A DNA stretch of 64,000 nt from JBGSMF01 sp964651475 (GTDB taxonomy: Bacteria > Chloroflexota > Anaerolineae > Fen-1058). Positions 1-8,003 of this stretch are shown piece after piece (position 1 is the first letter of the stretch; each line of letters begins with the position of its first letter). The DNA lies in contig CAZYXV010000006.1 in the NCBI GenBank assembly GCA_964651475.1, positions 1 through 64,000 of the forward strand, in the 5' to 3' direction. The translations under genes were made by a program, and so were the position numbers. The notes under the pieces are model-generated. The model worked only from the letters and a program-made list of their open reading frames with translations, did no database searches and was not told where the DNA came from.

Positions 1-76
1 CAACGGAAAAAGATGTGGGTAATGTATAGCTGCCGCCAGGCAGGCTGCGGGCGAAACGGCAAGTCCCTCTAGTGTT

Positions 77-2026
77 TTACGGCTCGAAGAAAGCCGCGCT
101 CTCGAGCATATCCGAAAAGATTGGCCGCACGTCGCTCCACAGCTTGGGCGGGGCCATCACGTAGGCGCCAATCAGCCGATCTGGGGTCAGCACGGCCACC
201 AGGCCGCCCTGGTAGGATGCGCCCTTGTAGACGCCAGAGATGTTGGCGTAGGCTGCCGGGTACCCGCCGATCTGGCCGGTCTCGATGCCGCCCACTTGCG
301 CGTCAAAGGTGGCCGCCATGGCCTTGGCAAACGCCGCCGGGTCGCTCGCATCTGCCACAGCCAGCTTTTGGGTTATCTCGGGCAGGGAGGAGGCGCTGAA
401 CACAACCAGCGGCCCTTCCTTGAGCGCGTCGCCCTCCGGCTGCTCAAGCGCCTGCTTGGTCAGGGCAAACGTAACCGTCGTCTTTGCTTCCTCGTAAGAC
501 CAGCTGCCAGGGTAGCGCACACTGTAGCCGCCCGACGTGCTGCGATATTCTGGCGGAGCGAATGCCAATCCTTTGATCATCGCGGTAAAGATGGAGCTGC
601 AAGCTTCCCATTGCTCCGGCGGAGACATTGCAATACCGCTGACGCCGCGCCCCTCAATCAGGACAACGACAATCGCGCCCTGGAGAGCGGGTGATTGGCT
701 GGAGAGGGTCGCCAGCGCCGCCGGGTAGCCAGAGATGTTGCCGCTCTGGGCGTCGCCAACCGTGAGTTCCGCCTCGCCGACCATCGCCTGCAGGTAGGCG
801 TCGGCGTCGGCGTCACTTGCCAGGCTTAGCTTGTCGGCCAATTCGTTCAGCGGGCCAGCCTGGAACAGGATCAGCGGCGCGGCGTCGGGGGCATTTTGCA
901 TGGCAGATGGGCTTTCGCTGAATTTGACCATCGCGCCGCTTTCTTCGCGGTACCAGCCGGGAGGGGCGGGGAAGCTATAGCCACCCGCGGCGTTACGATA
1001 CACACCCTCCTGTTCGCTCGGCTTGCCGGTGAGTTTGTCGATTTCTTGCTCGATGTCTGCCTTGTCTTGAGCATCGGGCGCAAGTTTCAGGTAGGTTTCA
1101 AACTCGGCGACGGCCTCTTGAGCCTTGCCTTGTATCGAGTAAGCGAGACCCAGGAGGCGGTGTGTGCTGGCGCGCTCCGGCATGATTTTGAGGAGCGCCT
1201 GCCACTCGGCGATGGCCTCATCCAACTTGTCCTGCTGCGCCAGGATGCTGCCCAGATTCTCGCGGGCGTCGGCGTAATTAGAGTCGCTGCGGATGGCTTG
1301 TTTGTATTCCTCTATGGCCTGGTCGAGCTGGTTCAGTTGCTCGTAGGCGTATCCCAGGTTGTAATGCGCCATCGCGTCCTGGGCGTCAATCTGGAGGCCC
1401 TCTTTGAATAGCGCGATGGCGGCCTCGAGATCCCCTTGCATTCCATAGGCGATCCCCAGGTTGTTATACCCTGTGACGTACTTGGGCGCCAGTTCGACGG
1501 CTTTCTTGCCAGCGGCGACGGCTTCTGGGAGCTTGTTCAGGCCGACGTAGGCGCTGGCCAGGTCGCCGTAGGCTTCGCCAAAGTCTGGCTTGAGTTCGAT
1601 GGCTTTTTGATAAGCCGCGGCAGCCTCTTCCCATTGGCTCATTTTGCCATAGGCGGTGCCCAGGTTGCGGTGGATATCGGCGTTGCCGGCGTCCAGTTTG
1701 GCGGCCGCCTGGAGCGCGGCGACGGCAGCCTCGAATTGACCAAGATTGTAGTGGGCATTGCCTAGTTGGACATACGCGCCGGCGTGGTTGGGATTGAGCG
1801 CGATGGCTGCCTCGAGTTCGTCAATCGCCTCGTCCAATTTCCCCGCCTCGATGTGTGCTATCCCCTGCGCGACGTGATCGTCGGCTGAGGGCGTTGGTGT
1901 AGCGGCCGGGGGTGCAGTGGGCGCGGGGGTTGCCGAAGGAACAGGTGTTCCTCCTCCGCCGCAGCCGGCCAGCAGAGCGCCGAGCAGTATCAAGCTGATC
2001 ATGATCCACAGATATTTTGTGTTCAT
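77..2026 (-). CDS. TPR-repeat lipoprotein with duplicated C-terminal domain
   Basis: Predicted 649-aa exported lipoprotein, probably a scaffold on the outer face of the membrane. The start at 2026 is preferred over an in-frame ATG at 2134 because a GAAAGGGG ribosome site lies just before it and a lipoprotein signal follows directly (hydrophobic run, LLAGC, Cys22, then a Gly run and a Pro/Thr-rich linker). Residues about 48-325 are eight or nine consecutive 34-aa TPR units with the usual LG.AY...G..EEAI...AI.L.P pattern. The remaining ~300 residues are two copies of a ~140-aa domain, each with a 'GYS....PGSW/PGWY' opening, an 'SGYPAA/GGYPAA' centre and an 'APP..W....IF..M' close, so this half arose by duplication. 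The fold resembles PsbP/DUF1795-like modules, which is only a guess. It stands alone; no partner is evident. Confidence 0.85.
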   Translation of the reverse strand: MNTKYLWIMISLILLGALLAGCGGGGTPVPSATPAPTAPPAATPTPSADDHVAQGIAHIEAGKLDEAIDELEAAIALNPNHAGAYVQLGNAHYNLGQFEAAVAALQAAAKLDAGNADIHRNLGTAYGKMSQWEEAAAAYQKAIELKPDFGEAYGDLASAYVGLNKLPEAVAAGKKAVELAPKYVTGYNNLGIAYGMQGDLEAAIALFKEGLQIDAQDAMAHYNLGYAYEQLNQLDQAIEEYKQAIRSDSNYADARENLGSILAQQDKLDEAIAEWQALLKIMPERASTHRLLGLAYSIQGKAQEAVAEFETYLKLAPDAQDKADIEQEIDKLTGKPSEQEGVYRNAAGGYSFPAPPGWYREESGAMVKFSESPSAMQNAPDAAPLILFQAGPLNELADKLSLASDADADAYLQAMVGEAELTVGDAQSGNISGYPAALATLSSQSPALQGAIVVVLIEGRGVSGIAMSPPEQWEACSSIFTAMIKGLAFAPPEYRSTSGGYSVRYPGSWSYEEAKTTVTFALTKQALEQPEGDALKEGPLVVFSASSLPEITQKLAVADASDPAAFAKAMAATFDAQVGGIETGQIGGYPAAYANISGVYKGASYQGGLVAVLTPDRLIGAYVMAPPKLWSDVRPIFSDMLESAAFFEP

Positions 2027-2320
2027 TTTGCCCCTTTCGATTGAATGTATACTGGTCTTCATTCGCCGCATGCGCGATAGAGATGAGAGGTAACGGGATG
2101 GCCGTTTCATCATCTCTCTCATATTACCCATCATGTATCAGGAAACTATCAGGAGAGTGAGAAACGAAACAAGGTTTCCAGAACCTCGGAGGTCTTGTCG
2201 CGCGCCCTCGCGCCACAGTTCTACGTGGAGATGCCCCAGGCGGCGCAGCGCGCCGTCAGTCTCTCGCGGCGCACCATGCGCGCCTTTTGTGGTTAGCAAT
2301 GGCTTGCGGCTGCGCAGCGA
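2027..2320. other. intergenic region with possible coding remnant
   Basis: About 290 bases between two minus-strand genes. It holds the promoter region of the TPR lipoprotein, where I see no convincing -35/-10 pair. On the plus strand, 2158-2296 is a short stretch without a start codon that reads like the C-terminal end of a protein (see findings). A short interrupted palindrome, AGGTTTCCAGAACCTCGGAGGTC, cut here as AGGTT/AACCT and ACCTC/GAGGT, lies near 2170-2193. Confidence 0.4.
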
Positions 2321-3670
2321 TTAATACGTGTAGCAGCTTCCGCCAATAAACTCGCGCAAGTGCGAGGTAGGCGGGATGGCCGAATCGTCCTCTACTGCCG
2401 ACACGCTTTGCAGCAGCGCGTACACGCGCCGGGCGCGCGTCTGCGCGTCCTGGCGCAGCGGATCATCTGTGTACTGTTCGGCCCAGCGGCCAAAGTAATC
2501 CAGCAAGCGAGGGCGAAAGACCGGCAGCTCGTAGGGCAGCGCGCCGTTGATGATATAGTCGGTGGTGTTGATGTAGGGGATGATGTTGCGTTTTTCGCTC
2601 GCGCGCACGTAATGCCAGTGTTCCAGCGTTTTCTGCGGATCGTAAGCGCGGTGCGCGGCGTCGCGCAGCATCCGGCGCATCAAGCGCAAATCGGTCCACC
2701 GCACGTATTGGCCGCCAGGGTCTTTGGCTTGCAGCAGCGTCTCGATATAGAGCTTGAACTTGCGCTCGTCGGGGACGGCGCGCATCATGGGAGGGTACAG
2801 CCCGTGCAGGCTGTCAATCAAAATGATCTCGTTGGGGCCGATGCGCATCGGCGTGGTGTGGGGCGTGCGTACGCCGGTCTTGAAATCGTAGTGCGGCATC
2901 TGGATGTCCTGGCCGGCGACGAGCTTGTCCAGGTGATCGTTGATCAGGTCCAGATCGAGCGCCTGCGGCGTCTCGAAATCATAGTCGCCGTGTTCGTCCC
3001 TGGGATGCACTGAGAGGTCAAAGAAATAATTGTCCACGTTGAGCGCCACCAGTTTCAGCCCCATATGCTCCAGGCGCAAGCCAAGCTTGATCGTGGTGGT
3101 CGTTTTGCCGGAAGACGACGGCCCGGCGATGATGACGATCTTGACCTGATCGCGCCGCGCCTTGATCAGCTCCGCCGCGTTTTCCACGTCTTGCTCGTAA
3201 GCCGCGTCCGATTCGCGCACGAGGTCAGGGAATTCGCCGCGCGCGATGCGCTCGTTGAGCGCGTCTATGGTGTGGACGTGATGCTCCACCGACCAATCCA
3301 GCACTTGCCAGATTTTGCGCCATGGGATATTTTCCGAGGGGCGCGCCGAAAGGGCGGCTTTTTCTTTGCGGGCGCGCGCGCGCTCGTCGCGGTACAGGAT
3401 GTAGGCTTTGGCCACTTTGGCGTGGCCGTTTTCGATGAGGGCTTTTTCCACTACGTCCTGGATTTCTTCGATGGTGGGGACGTGGCCGGGCGGCATGTGC
3501 GTTTCCATCAGCGCGATCACTTGCTCCGTCAACCTTTCGGCTACAGTCCGATCGCGGCCGCCCACCGCCACCGCCGCGCGGTAGATGGCGTTGGTGATGC
3601 GCTCCGGCGTGAACGGCACAACCGCGCCGGTCCGCTTGACAACGTGCGTAAAGCGTGTGGTGATGCTCAT
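2321..3670 (-). CDS. Nucleoside (uridine) kinase-like protein with N-terminal ATP-cone
   Basis: A 449-aa cytoplasmic kinase. Residues 1-95 form an ATP-cone (start 'VVKRTGAVVPFTPERITNAI', later 'AKAYILYRDERAR'), a regulatory nucleotide-binding domain best known from ribonucleotide reductases and NrdR. After a ~80-aa linker comes a phosphoribulokinase/uridine kinase domain with a P-loop at 183-191 (GPSSSGKTT), the 'NVDNYFFD' substrate segment and the 'IILIDSLHGLYP' Walker B region. Such proteins are usually annotated as uridine kinase; phosphorylation of uridine/cytidine is inferred from family, not shown. The start at 3670 is chosen for its GGGAGGGGG site; an in-frame ATG at 3739 lacks one. 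The gene is separated by 55 bases from the upstream zinc-ribbon gene on the same strand and may be co-transcribed with it and with rel. Confidence 0.85.
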   Translation of the reverse strand: MSITTRFTHVVKRTGAVVPFTPERITNAIYRAAVAVGGRDRTVAERLTEQVIALMETHMPPGHVPTIEEIQDVVEKALIENGHAKVAKAYILYRDERARARKEKAALSARPSENIPWRKIWQVLDWSVEHHVHTIDALNERIARGEFPDLVRESDAAYEQDVENAAELIKARRDQVKIVIIAGPSSSGKTTTTIKLGLRLEHMGLKLVALNVDNYFFDLSVHPRDEHGDYDFETPQALDLDLINDHLDKLVAGQDIQMPHYDFKTGVRTPHTTPMRIGPNEIILIDSLHGLYPPMMRAVPDERKFKLYIETLLQAKDPGGQYVRWTDLRLMRRMLRDAAHRAYDPQKTLEHWHYVRASEKRNIIPYINTTDYIINGALPYELPVFRPRLLDYFGRWAEQYTDDPLRQDAQTRARRVYALLQSVSAVEDDSAIPPTSHLREFIGGSCYTY

Positions 3671-3725
3671 GACGCCCCCTCCCATCAGGTTCATCGGCGG
3701 CAACGCCGCCGGCCGTAATGCCGCT

Positions 3726-5006
3726 TTATTCAAACACAATGCCGCACTGCGGGCATCGCTCGGCGTCGGCAGCTACCTGCGCCCCACATTCAGTGCATAC
3801 CACCATAAACGTCGCGCCACATTGGGGGCAGCGCGCGGCAAATTCAGGCACGCCCGCGCCGCAGTTGGAGCACAACGCCTGCCCGCACTGGCTGCACTCG
3901 GAGGCGCCGGCCGGCCCGCGCTTGCCGCAGCGCGGACAAATCGAGGCCACCGTCTGCCCGCACTGCGCACAGACAGTTTCGTCTTCAAAAACGCGCGCGC
4001 CGCAATAGGGGCAGGCCAGTTGCCCGCATTTGGGGCAAGCGCCGGATTGTGCGTCAAAGCGCGTGCCACACTCTGGGCATTTAACAGACTTGGGCGCCGC
4101 GCGCTCCCTGGCCGCCGCGCGAAGCAATAGCTCGCCAGCCGCTGCTTGCTGATCGTCTGCTATGGCGTGTCGTTTTTCGGCCGGCAGTCCGTGGTGGCAG
4201 GCCGGACATTCGGCGGGCGCGCCGTAAATCGCCTCGCCGCACGAGGGGCAGTGGCGCGCAAAGAGCCGGTTGCAATTGGGGCAGGCGCTCACGCCGGCCA
4301 ATAATTCCTGGCCGCACTCGGGACAGTCGAATTGCAGCGCCAGCTTGCAATTGGGGCAGGCGCTATCGTCTTCGTCGCACGCATGCTCGCAGCGTGGGCA
4401 GATGATCGCGCCACATTCGGTGCACATACCGTCTTCAGGATAGTACAGCGCGCCGCATTGAGGGCATGCATCCTGAGCGCGGTCGAAGGAGGCGCGCCCT
4501 CCGACCAGCGCGTTAGGCGACGTTCCCGCCGAAGGCGACGTTCCCTCGCCCAGGTCCGCGCCGCACGCCGGGCAGCGGGCCGTCCCCGGTTCGATTTCCG
4601 CCTCACAATTGGGGCAGGTCAACACGAACGCCTCGCCGCACGCCGGGCAGGCCAGCGCGTCTTCGGGGATGGGCTTGCCGCAGCTTGGACAGTGATCGCC
4701 TCCGCAAGCGGGGCACGTGATGTCTTGGAGCTTGAGGGGCGCGGCGCAGTGTGGGCAGGGGAACTCGTCGCGCAATGCCGCGCCGCAACGCCGGCAAACT
4801 ACATCCTCCGGAGAAACCGAGGCCTCGCACAGTGGGCAGATCAGTTCCCACGCCGCGCCGCAGCGCGGGCAGGCGACGTCATCCGGTTCGACGGCCATGC
4901 CGCACTCTGGGCATAGCGCCTGCTCACAGTGAGGACACTCGTCTACGTGAGCCTCGATAGGCTGGCGGCAGGCTGGACAATGAGAGGGGAACGTATAGTT
5001 GGACAT
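3726..5006 (-). CDS. Poly-zinc-ribbon protein
   Basis: A 426-aa protein composed almost wholly of treble-clef/zinc-ribbon knuckles. I count 30 CxxC motifs, mostly CPxCG, enough for about 15 zinc sites. There is no signal peptide, membrane segment or enzymatic domain. A Cys-free, Ser/Gly/Ala-rich linker near the middle (around residues 165-190) is encoded by repeat-like DNA, and a second Cys-free helical linker (AADDQQAAAGELLLRAAARE-like) precedes the last five ribbons. Double-zinc-ribbon proteins are generally thought to bind nucleic acid or protein; no specific role can be given. The start at 5006 follows an AGGAG site. It begins 19 bases after the rel stop, so the two are very likely one transcript. 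Confidence 0.8.
   Translation of the reverse strand: MSNYTFPSHCPACRQPIEAHVDECPHCEQALCPECGMAVEPDDVACPRCGAAWELICPLCEASVSPEDVVCRRCGAALRDEFPCPHCAAPLKLQDITCPACGGDHCPSCGKPIPEDALACPACGEAFVLTCPNCEAEIEPGTARCPACGADLGEGTSPSAGTSPNALVGGRASFDRAQDACPQCGALYYPEDGMCTECGAIICPRCEHACDEDDSACPNCKLALQFDCPECGQELLAGVSACPNCNRLFARHCPSCGEAIYGAPAECPACHHGLPAEKRHAIADDQQAAAGELLLRAAARERAAPKSVKCPECGTRFDAQSGACPKCGQLACPYCGARVFEDETVCAQCGQTVASICPRCGKRGPAGASECSQCGQALCSNCGAGVPEFAARCPQCGATFMVVCTECGAQVAADAERCPQCGIVFE
4471..4552. repeat. Repeat-like insert inside the zinc-ribbon coding sequence
   Basis: The segment begins with TCCTGAGCGCGGTCGAAGGA, a sequence type I associate with dispersed bacterial repeats of the 'TGAGCGCAGTCGAAGG' class, and contains a direct repeat (GGCGACGTTCCC twice, about 4517-4545). 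It reads through in frame and encodes the only long Cys-free, low-complexity linker between ribbon modules. Membership in a dispersed family is inferred. Confidence 0.45.
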
Positions 5007-5025
5007 AGATTCTCCTTGAAGATGG

Positions 5026-7191
5026 CTAGTCGGTTTGACGATGGACTTGGAGCACGTTGCGTACCTGCTCAATCTTGGTCAACACGCGCGATAGCTGCGC
5101 GATACTGGACACTTGCAGCGTGGCGTAAATGGTCGTGATATTTTTTTGGGTTGACGTGCTCACGCTGCTCATCGAGACCTTGTGATTGGCGACGACGGTG
5201 CTGACGTCGCGCAGCAGCCCGCTGCGGTCGTAGGCAGTGATTTTGATCATGACGGGGTATGTTGGTTCGGATTGCCCCCAGGCCACTTCAATCAGGCGCT
5301 CGTGCTCATTGCTGCGCAAAACGTTGGGGCAATCTCGGCGGTGTATGGTCACGCCGCGCCCCCGCGTGATGTAACCGATGATGTCGTCGTCGGGGAGGGG
5401 GTGGCAGCAACTGCCCAGGCGTGTCAGCAGCCCCTCGGTGCCCAGCACCGACAGCACCCCACTGGGGACGGGCGGCGTAGGTGGAATGAGTGTGATGGGG
5501 TCCGTATCGGGATGTTGAGCGCGTTCGATTTCGAGCACCTTGGTGGCAATTTGCTGCGAGTTGACGTCGCCCTGGCCAATGGCGGCTAAAAAGTCGTCCA
5601 GGTCGTCAAACCCGAACAGCTTGGCAAGGTCCTCGTAGCGAATGATGGTGCCCATGCGCTTGATTTCTTTGTCGAGCACGGCGTGCCCGTCGGCGATATT
5701 TTTTTCGCGGTCCTGCCGTTTGAACCACTGCCTGATTTTGCTGCGGGCGCGTTGCGTCTTGACATAACCCAGGTGCGGATTGAGCCAGTCCCGGCTGGGA
5801 CCGCCGCGCTTGGCGGTGAGAATTTCCACCTGGTCGCCGTTCTTTAATTGATAATCCAGGCTCATCAGTTTGCCATTGACCCGCGCGCCGCGGCAGCGGT
5901 CGCCCACCGAGGTGTGAACGTGATAAGCGAAATCAATCGGCGTGCTGCCGGCGGGCAGATCAACCAGCTTGCCTTTGGGCGTAAAGGCATACACGCGATC
6001 CTGGAACACGTCCGTCTTGAGCGCGTCCACAAACTCGCCGGCGTCGGTGACGTCTTGCCGCCAATCCATCATCGAGCGCAGCCAACTGATTTTTTGCTCG
6101 TATTGAGGATCGGGGCTGCCGTCTTCTTTGTATTTCCAGTGCGCCGCCACGCCAAACTCGGCCGTCTGGTGCATCTCCAGGGTGCGGATTTGCACTTCCA
6201 ACGGGGTGCCATCTTCGTCCAGCACAGACGTGTGCAGGCTGCGATACAGGTTGTCTTTGGGGGTGGCGATATAGTCGTCAAATTCGCCCGGAATGGGTTG
6301 CCACAGGTTATGGACGATGCCGAGCGTCTGATAGCAGTGCGGCACGTCCTCTACGATCACGCGCACGCCGCGCACGTCGAAAATTTGTTCAAACGCCACG
6401 TTCTTGCGCTGCATCTTGCGATAAATGCTATAAATGTGCTTGGGGCGGCCGCTCACCTCCGCCTGAATGCCCTCGGCGTCCAGGCGCTCCTTGAGGCGCT
6501 TGATGATGCGCGCAATGTGCCCTTCGCGTTCGGCCTGCCGCTGGCTGATGAGCGAAGCAATGTCTTTGTACTCGCGCGAATAAAGATAGCGAAATGACAA
6601 ATCCTCCAATTCCCATTTAATGCGCCAGATGCCCAGGCGATTCGCCAGGGGCGCAAAGATTTCCATCGTTTCCCGGGCAATGTGCTGCTGGCGTTCTGAG
6701 GGCAATGGCTTGAGCGTGCGCATGTTGTGCAGGCGGTCGGCCAGCTTGATCATGGCGATGCGCGTCTCGCCCTCGGTGATTGCCATAAACAGCTTGCGCA
6801 TGCTTTCTACGTTGCTGGCGAGGTCGTCGCTCGATAAGGCATCAAAACGCGCCAGCTTGGTCACGCCGTCCACCATCTGCGCCACTGATGGGCCGAACTC
6901 GCGTTTCAACTGTTCGAGTGTGATTTCTTTTGTCCCGCCCCGTGTGTCTTCGACGACATCGTGCAAGAGCGCGGCGGAAATGGTGATGGGGTCGAGACTC
7001 AATTCTGAAAGAATGCCGGCCACCGCCAGGCAGTGCGTGATGTAGGGTTCGCCGGATTTGCGGAATTGCCCTTCGTGAGCCGCCGAGGCGCGCGCGTAGG
7101 CGCGTTCGACCAGGGCGCGTCCCTCAGCGCCTCCAACGCGTGTGGCCTGCGCGAGTATGTCTTCGTAGGTTGGCAGACTAACCTTGACCAT
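5026..7191 (-). CDS. rel: Bifunctional (p)ppGpp synthetase/hydrolase (Rel/SpoT)
   Basis: A 721-aa stringent-response enzyme that makes and degrades (p)ppGpp. The order is canonical: an N-terminal HD hydrolase domain (H52, H77-D78 in 'ALLHDVVEDT'), the RelA/SpoT synthetase domain around residues 240-360 ('DVRGVRVIVED', 'DYIATPKDNLYRSLHT', 'EVQIRTLEMHQTAEFGVAAHWKYK'), a TGS domain around 390-460 ('VYAFTPKGKLVDLPAGSTPIDFAY'), a helical region, and a C-terminal ACT domain ('ITAYDRSGLLRDVSTVVA'). Both the HD metal ligands and the synthetase motifs are present, so both activities are expected. Length matches the family. An interrupted inverted repeat (ATAAAACGC at 7203-7211, GCGTTTTAT at 7239-7247) surrounds a TAAAAT-like -10 just upstream and could affect expression. 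Confidence 0.96.
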   Translation of the reverse strand: MVKVSLPTYEDILAQATRVGGAEGRALVERAYARASAAHEGQFRKSGEPYITHCLAVAGILSELSLDPITISAALLHDVVEDTRGGTKEITLEQLKREFGPSVAQMVDGVTKLARFDALSSDDLASNVESMRKLFMAITEGETRIAMIKLADRLHNMRTLKPLPSERQQHIARETMEIFAPLANRLGIWRIKWELEDLSFRYLYSREYKDIASLISQRQAEREGHIARIIKRLKERLDAEGIQAEVSGRPKHIYSIYRKMQRKNVAFEQIFDVRGVRVIVEDVPHCYQTLGIVHNLWQPIPGEFDDYIATPKDNLYRSLHTSVLDEDGTPLEVQIRTLEMHQTAEFGVAAHWKYKEDGSPDPQYEQKISWLRSMMDWRQDVTDAGEFVDALKTDVFQDRVYAFTPKGKLVDLPAGSTPIDFAYHVHTSVGDRCRGARVNGKLMSLDYQLKNGDQVEILTAKRGGPSRDWLNPHLGYVKTQRARSKIRQWFKRQDREKNIADGHAVLDKEIKRMGTIIRYEDLAKLFGFDDLDDFLAAIGQGDVNSQQIATKVLEIERAQHPDTDPITLIPPTPPVPSGVLSVLGTEGLLTRLGSCCHPLPDDDIIGYITRGRGVTIHRRDCPNVLRSNEHERLIEVAWGQSEPTYPVMIKITAYDRSGLLRDVSTVVANHKVSMSSVSTSTQKNITTIYATLQVSSIAQLSRVLTKIEQVRNVLQVHRQTD

Positions 7192-7291
7192 AAACGTAAC
7201 CCATAAAACGCTTATCGCTCTGCTATATTTTACACGGTGCGTTTTATTGGCTCCATTGTAGCGCGTTTGAAATGATTGGTCAATGGCGCGC

Positions 7292-7437
7292 GTGGAAAGT
7301 AAAAGGTGGAAAGTAGAAAGTGGAAGGTGGAGAGTGGAAAGTAGAAGGGGAAGATCGTGCCTTTTTAGATTAGGCTGTCTGTGGTAAGATTGGTTTGTAC
7401 TTTTTACCTTTTACTTTTACTTTTTACCTTTTTACTT
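7292..7437. repeat. Heptameric purine repeat facing a pyrimidine tract
   Basis: 7292-7347 is eight tandem 7-mers of the form GTGGAAA/GTAGAAR/GTAAAAG. 7398-7437 is a pyrimidine tract whose complement is again a series of GTAAAAA-type units. The two arms are therefore roughly complementary, with the loop between. The start codon of rsmD follows the pyrimidine arm directly, with no Shine-Dalgarno sequence. Confidence 0.7.
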
Positions 7438-7989
7438 ATGCGCGTAATTTCTGGCAGCGCCAAAGGGCGCAAGCTCAAAAGCGTACCCGGTGAAGGGACG
7501 CGGCCCATCACCGACCGGGTGAAAGAAGCCTTGTTTAATATTTTGGCCGGCGACGTTCCCGGCTGCCGTTTTTTGGATCTGTTTGCCGGCACCGGCGGTG
7601 TGGGGATCGAGGCCCTCAGCCGCGGCGCGGCTAAAGCCGTGTTCGTCGAACAAGGCCGGGCGGCCCTGGAAACGATTCGCGCCAACCTGGCTCACACCCG
7701 CCTGGAAGCAAACGCGCAGGTGGAGCGCGCCAATGTGTTCAGCTTTCTGGCCGCCCCTCCCAACGCGCCGTTTGACTTTATCTACGTCGCCCCACCGCAA
7801 TACAAGAACTTGTGGATCGAGACGCTGCGCGCATTGGATGCCAATCCCGCCTGGCTGGCAAACGACGGCGCGATCATTGTGCAGATTCACCCGCGCGAGT
7901 TTACGCCGCTCGAGCTGCGCTGCCTGGAACTGGTTGACGAGCGCAAATACGGCAGCACGCGGCTGGACTTTTACGAGCTGAAAGCGTAA
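7438..7989 (+). CDS. rsmD: 16S rRNA (guanine966-N2)-methyltransferase RsmD
   Basis: A 183-aa SAM-dependent methyltransferase expected to methylate G966 of 16S rRNA during small-subunit assembly. It opens with the diagnostic 'MRVISGSAKGRKLKSVPG', then 'TRPITDRVKEALFNIL', motif I 'FLDLFAGTGGVGIEALSRGA' (split here as two parts of one segment) and 'VFVEQ'. The usual catalytic D/N-P-P-Y/F motif appears as 'VAPPQY', so its first residue is Ala. The start at 7438 matches the family N-terminus; the in-frame hydrophobic extension upstream is a translation of the pyrimidine tract. A lipoprotein gene begins 14 bases downstream. Confidence 0.92.
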   Translation: MRVISGSAKGRKLKSVPGEGTRPITDRVKEALFNILAGDVPGCRFLDLFAGTGGVGIEALSRGAAKAVFVEQGRAALETIRANLAHTRLEANAQVERANVFSFLAAPPNAPFDFIYVAPPQYKNLWIETLRALDANPAWLANDGAIIVQIHPREFTPLELRCLELVDERKYGSTRLDFYELKA

Positions 7990-8003
7990 AGCGTCGAACG
8001 GCA

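Noticed and set aside
2360..3718. Two 217-aa plus-strand ORFs over the nucleoside kinase gene
   Set aside because: They are antisense readings of a clearly recognised gene in GC-rich sequence.
5848..6597. 249-aa plus-strand ORF within rel
   Set aside because: It is the antisense frame of conserved Rel motifs, with no domain of its own.
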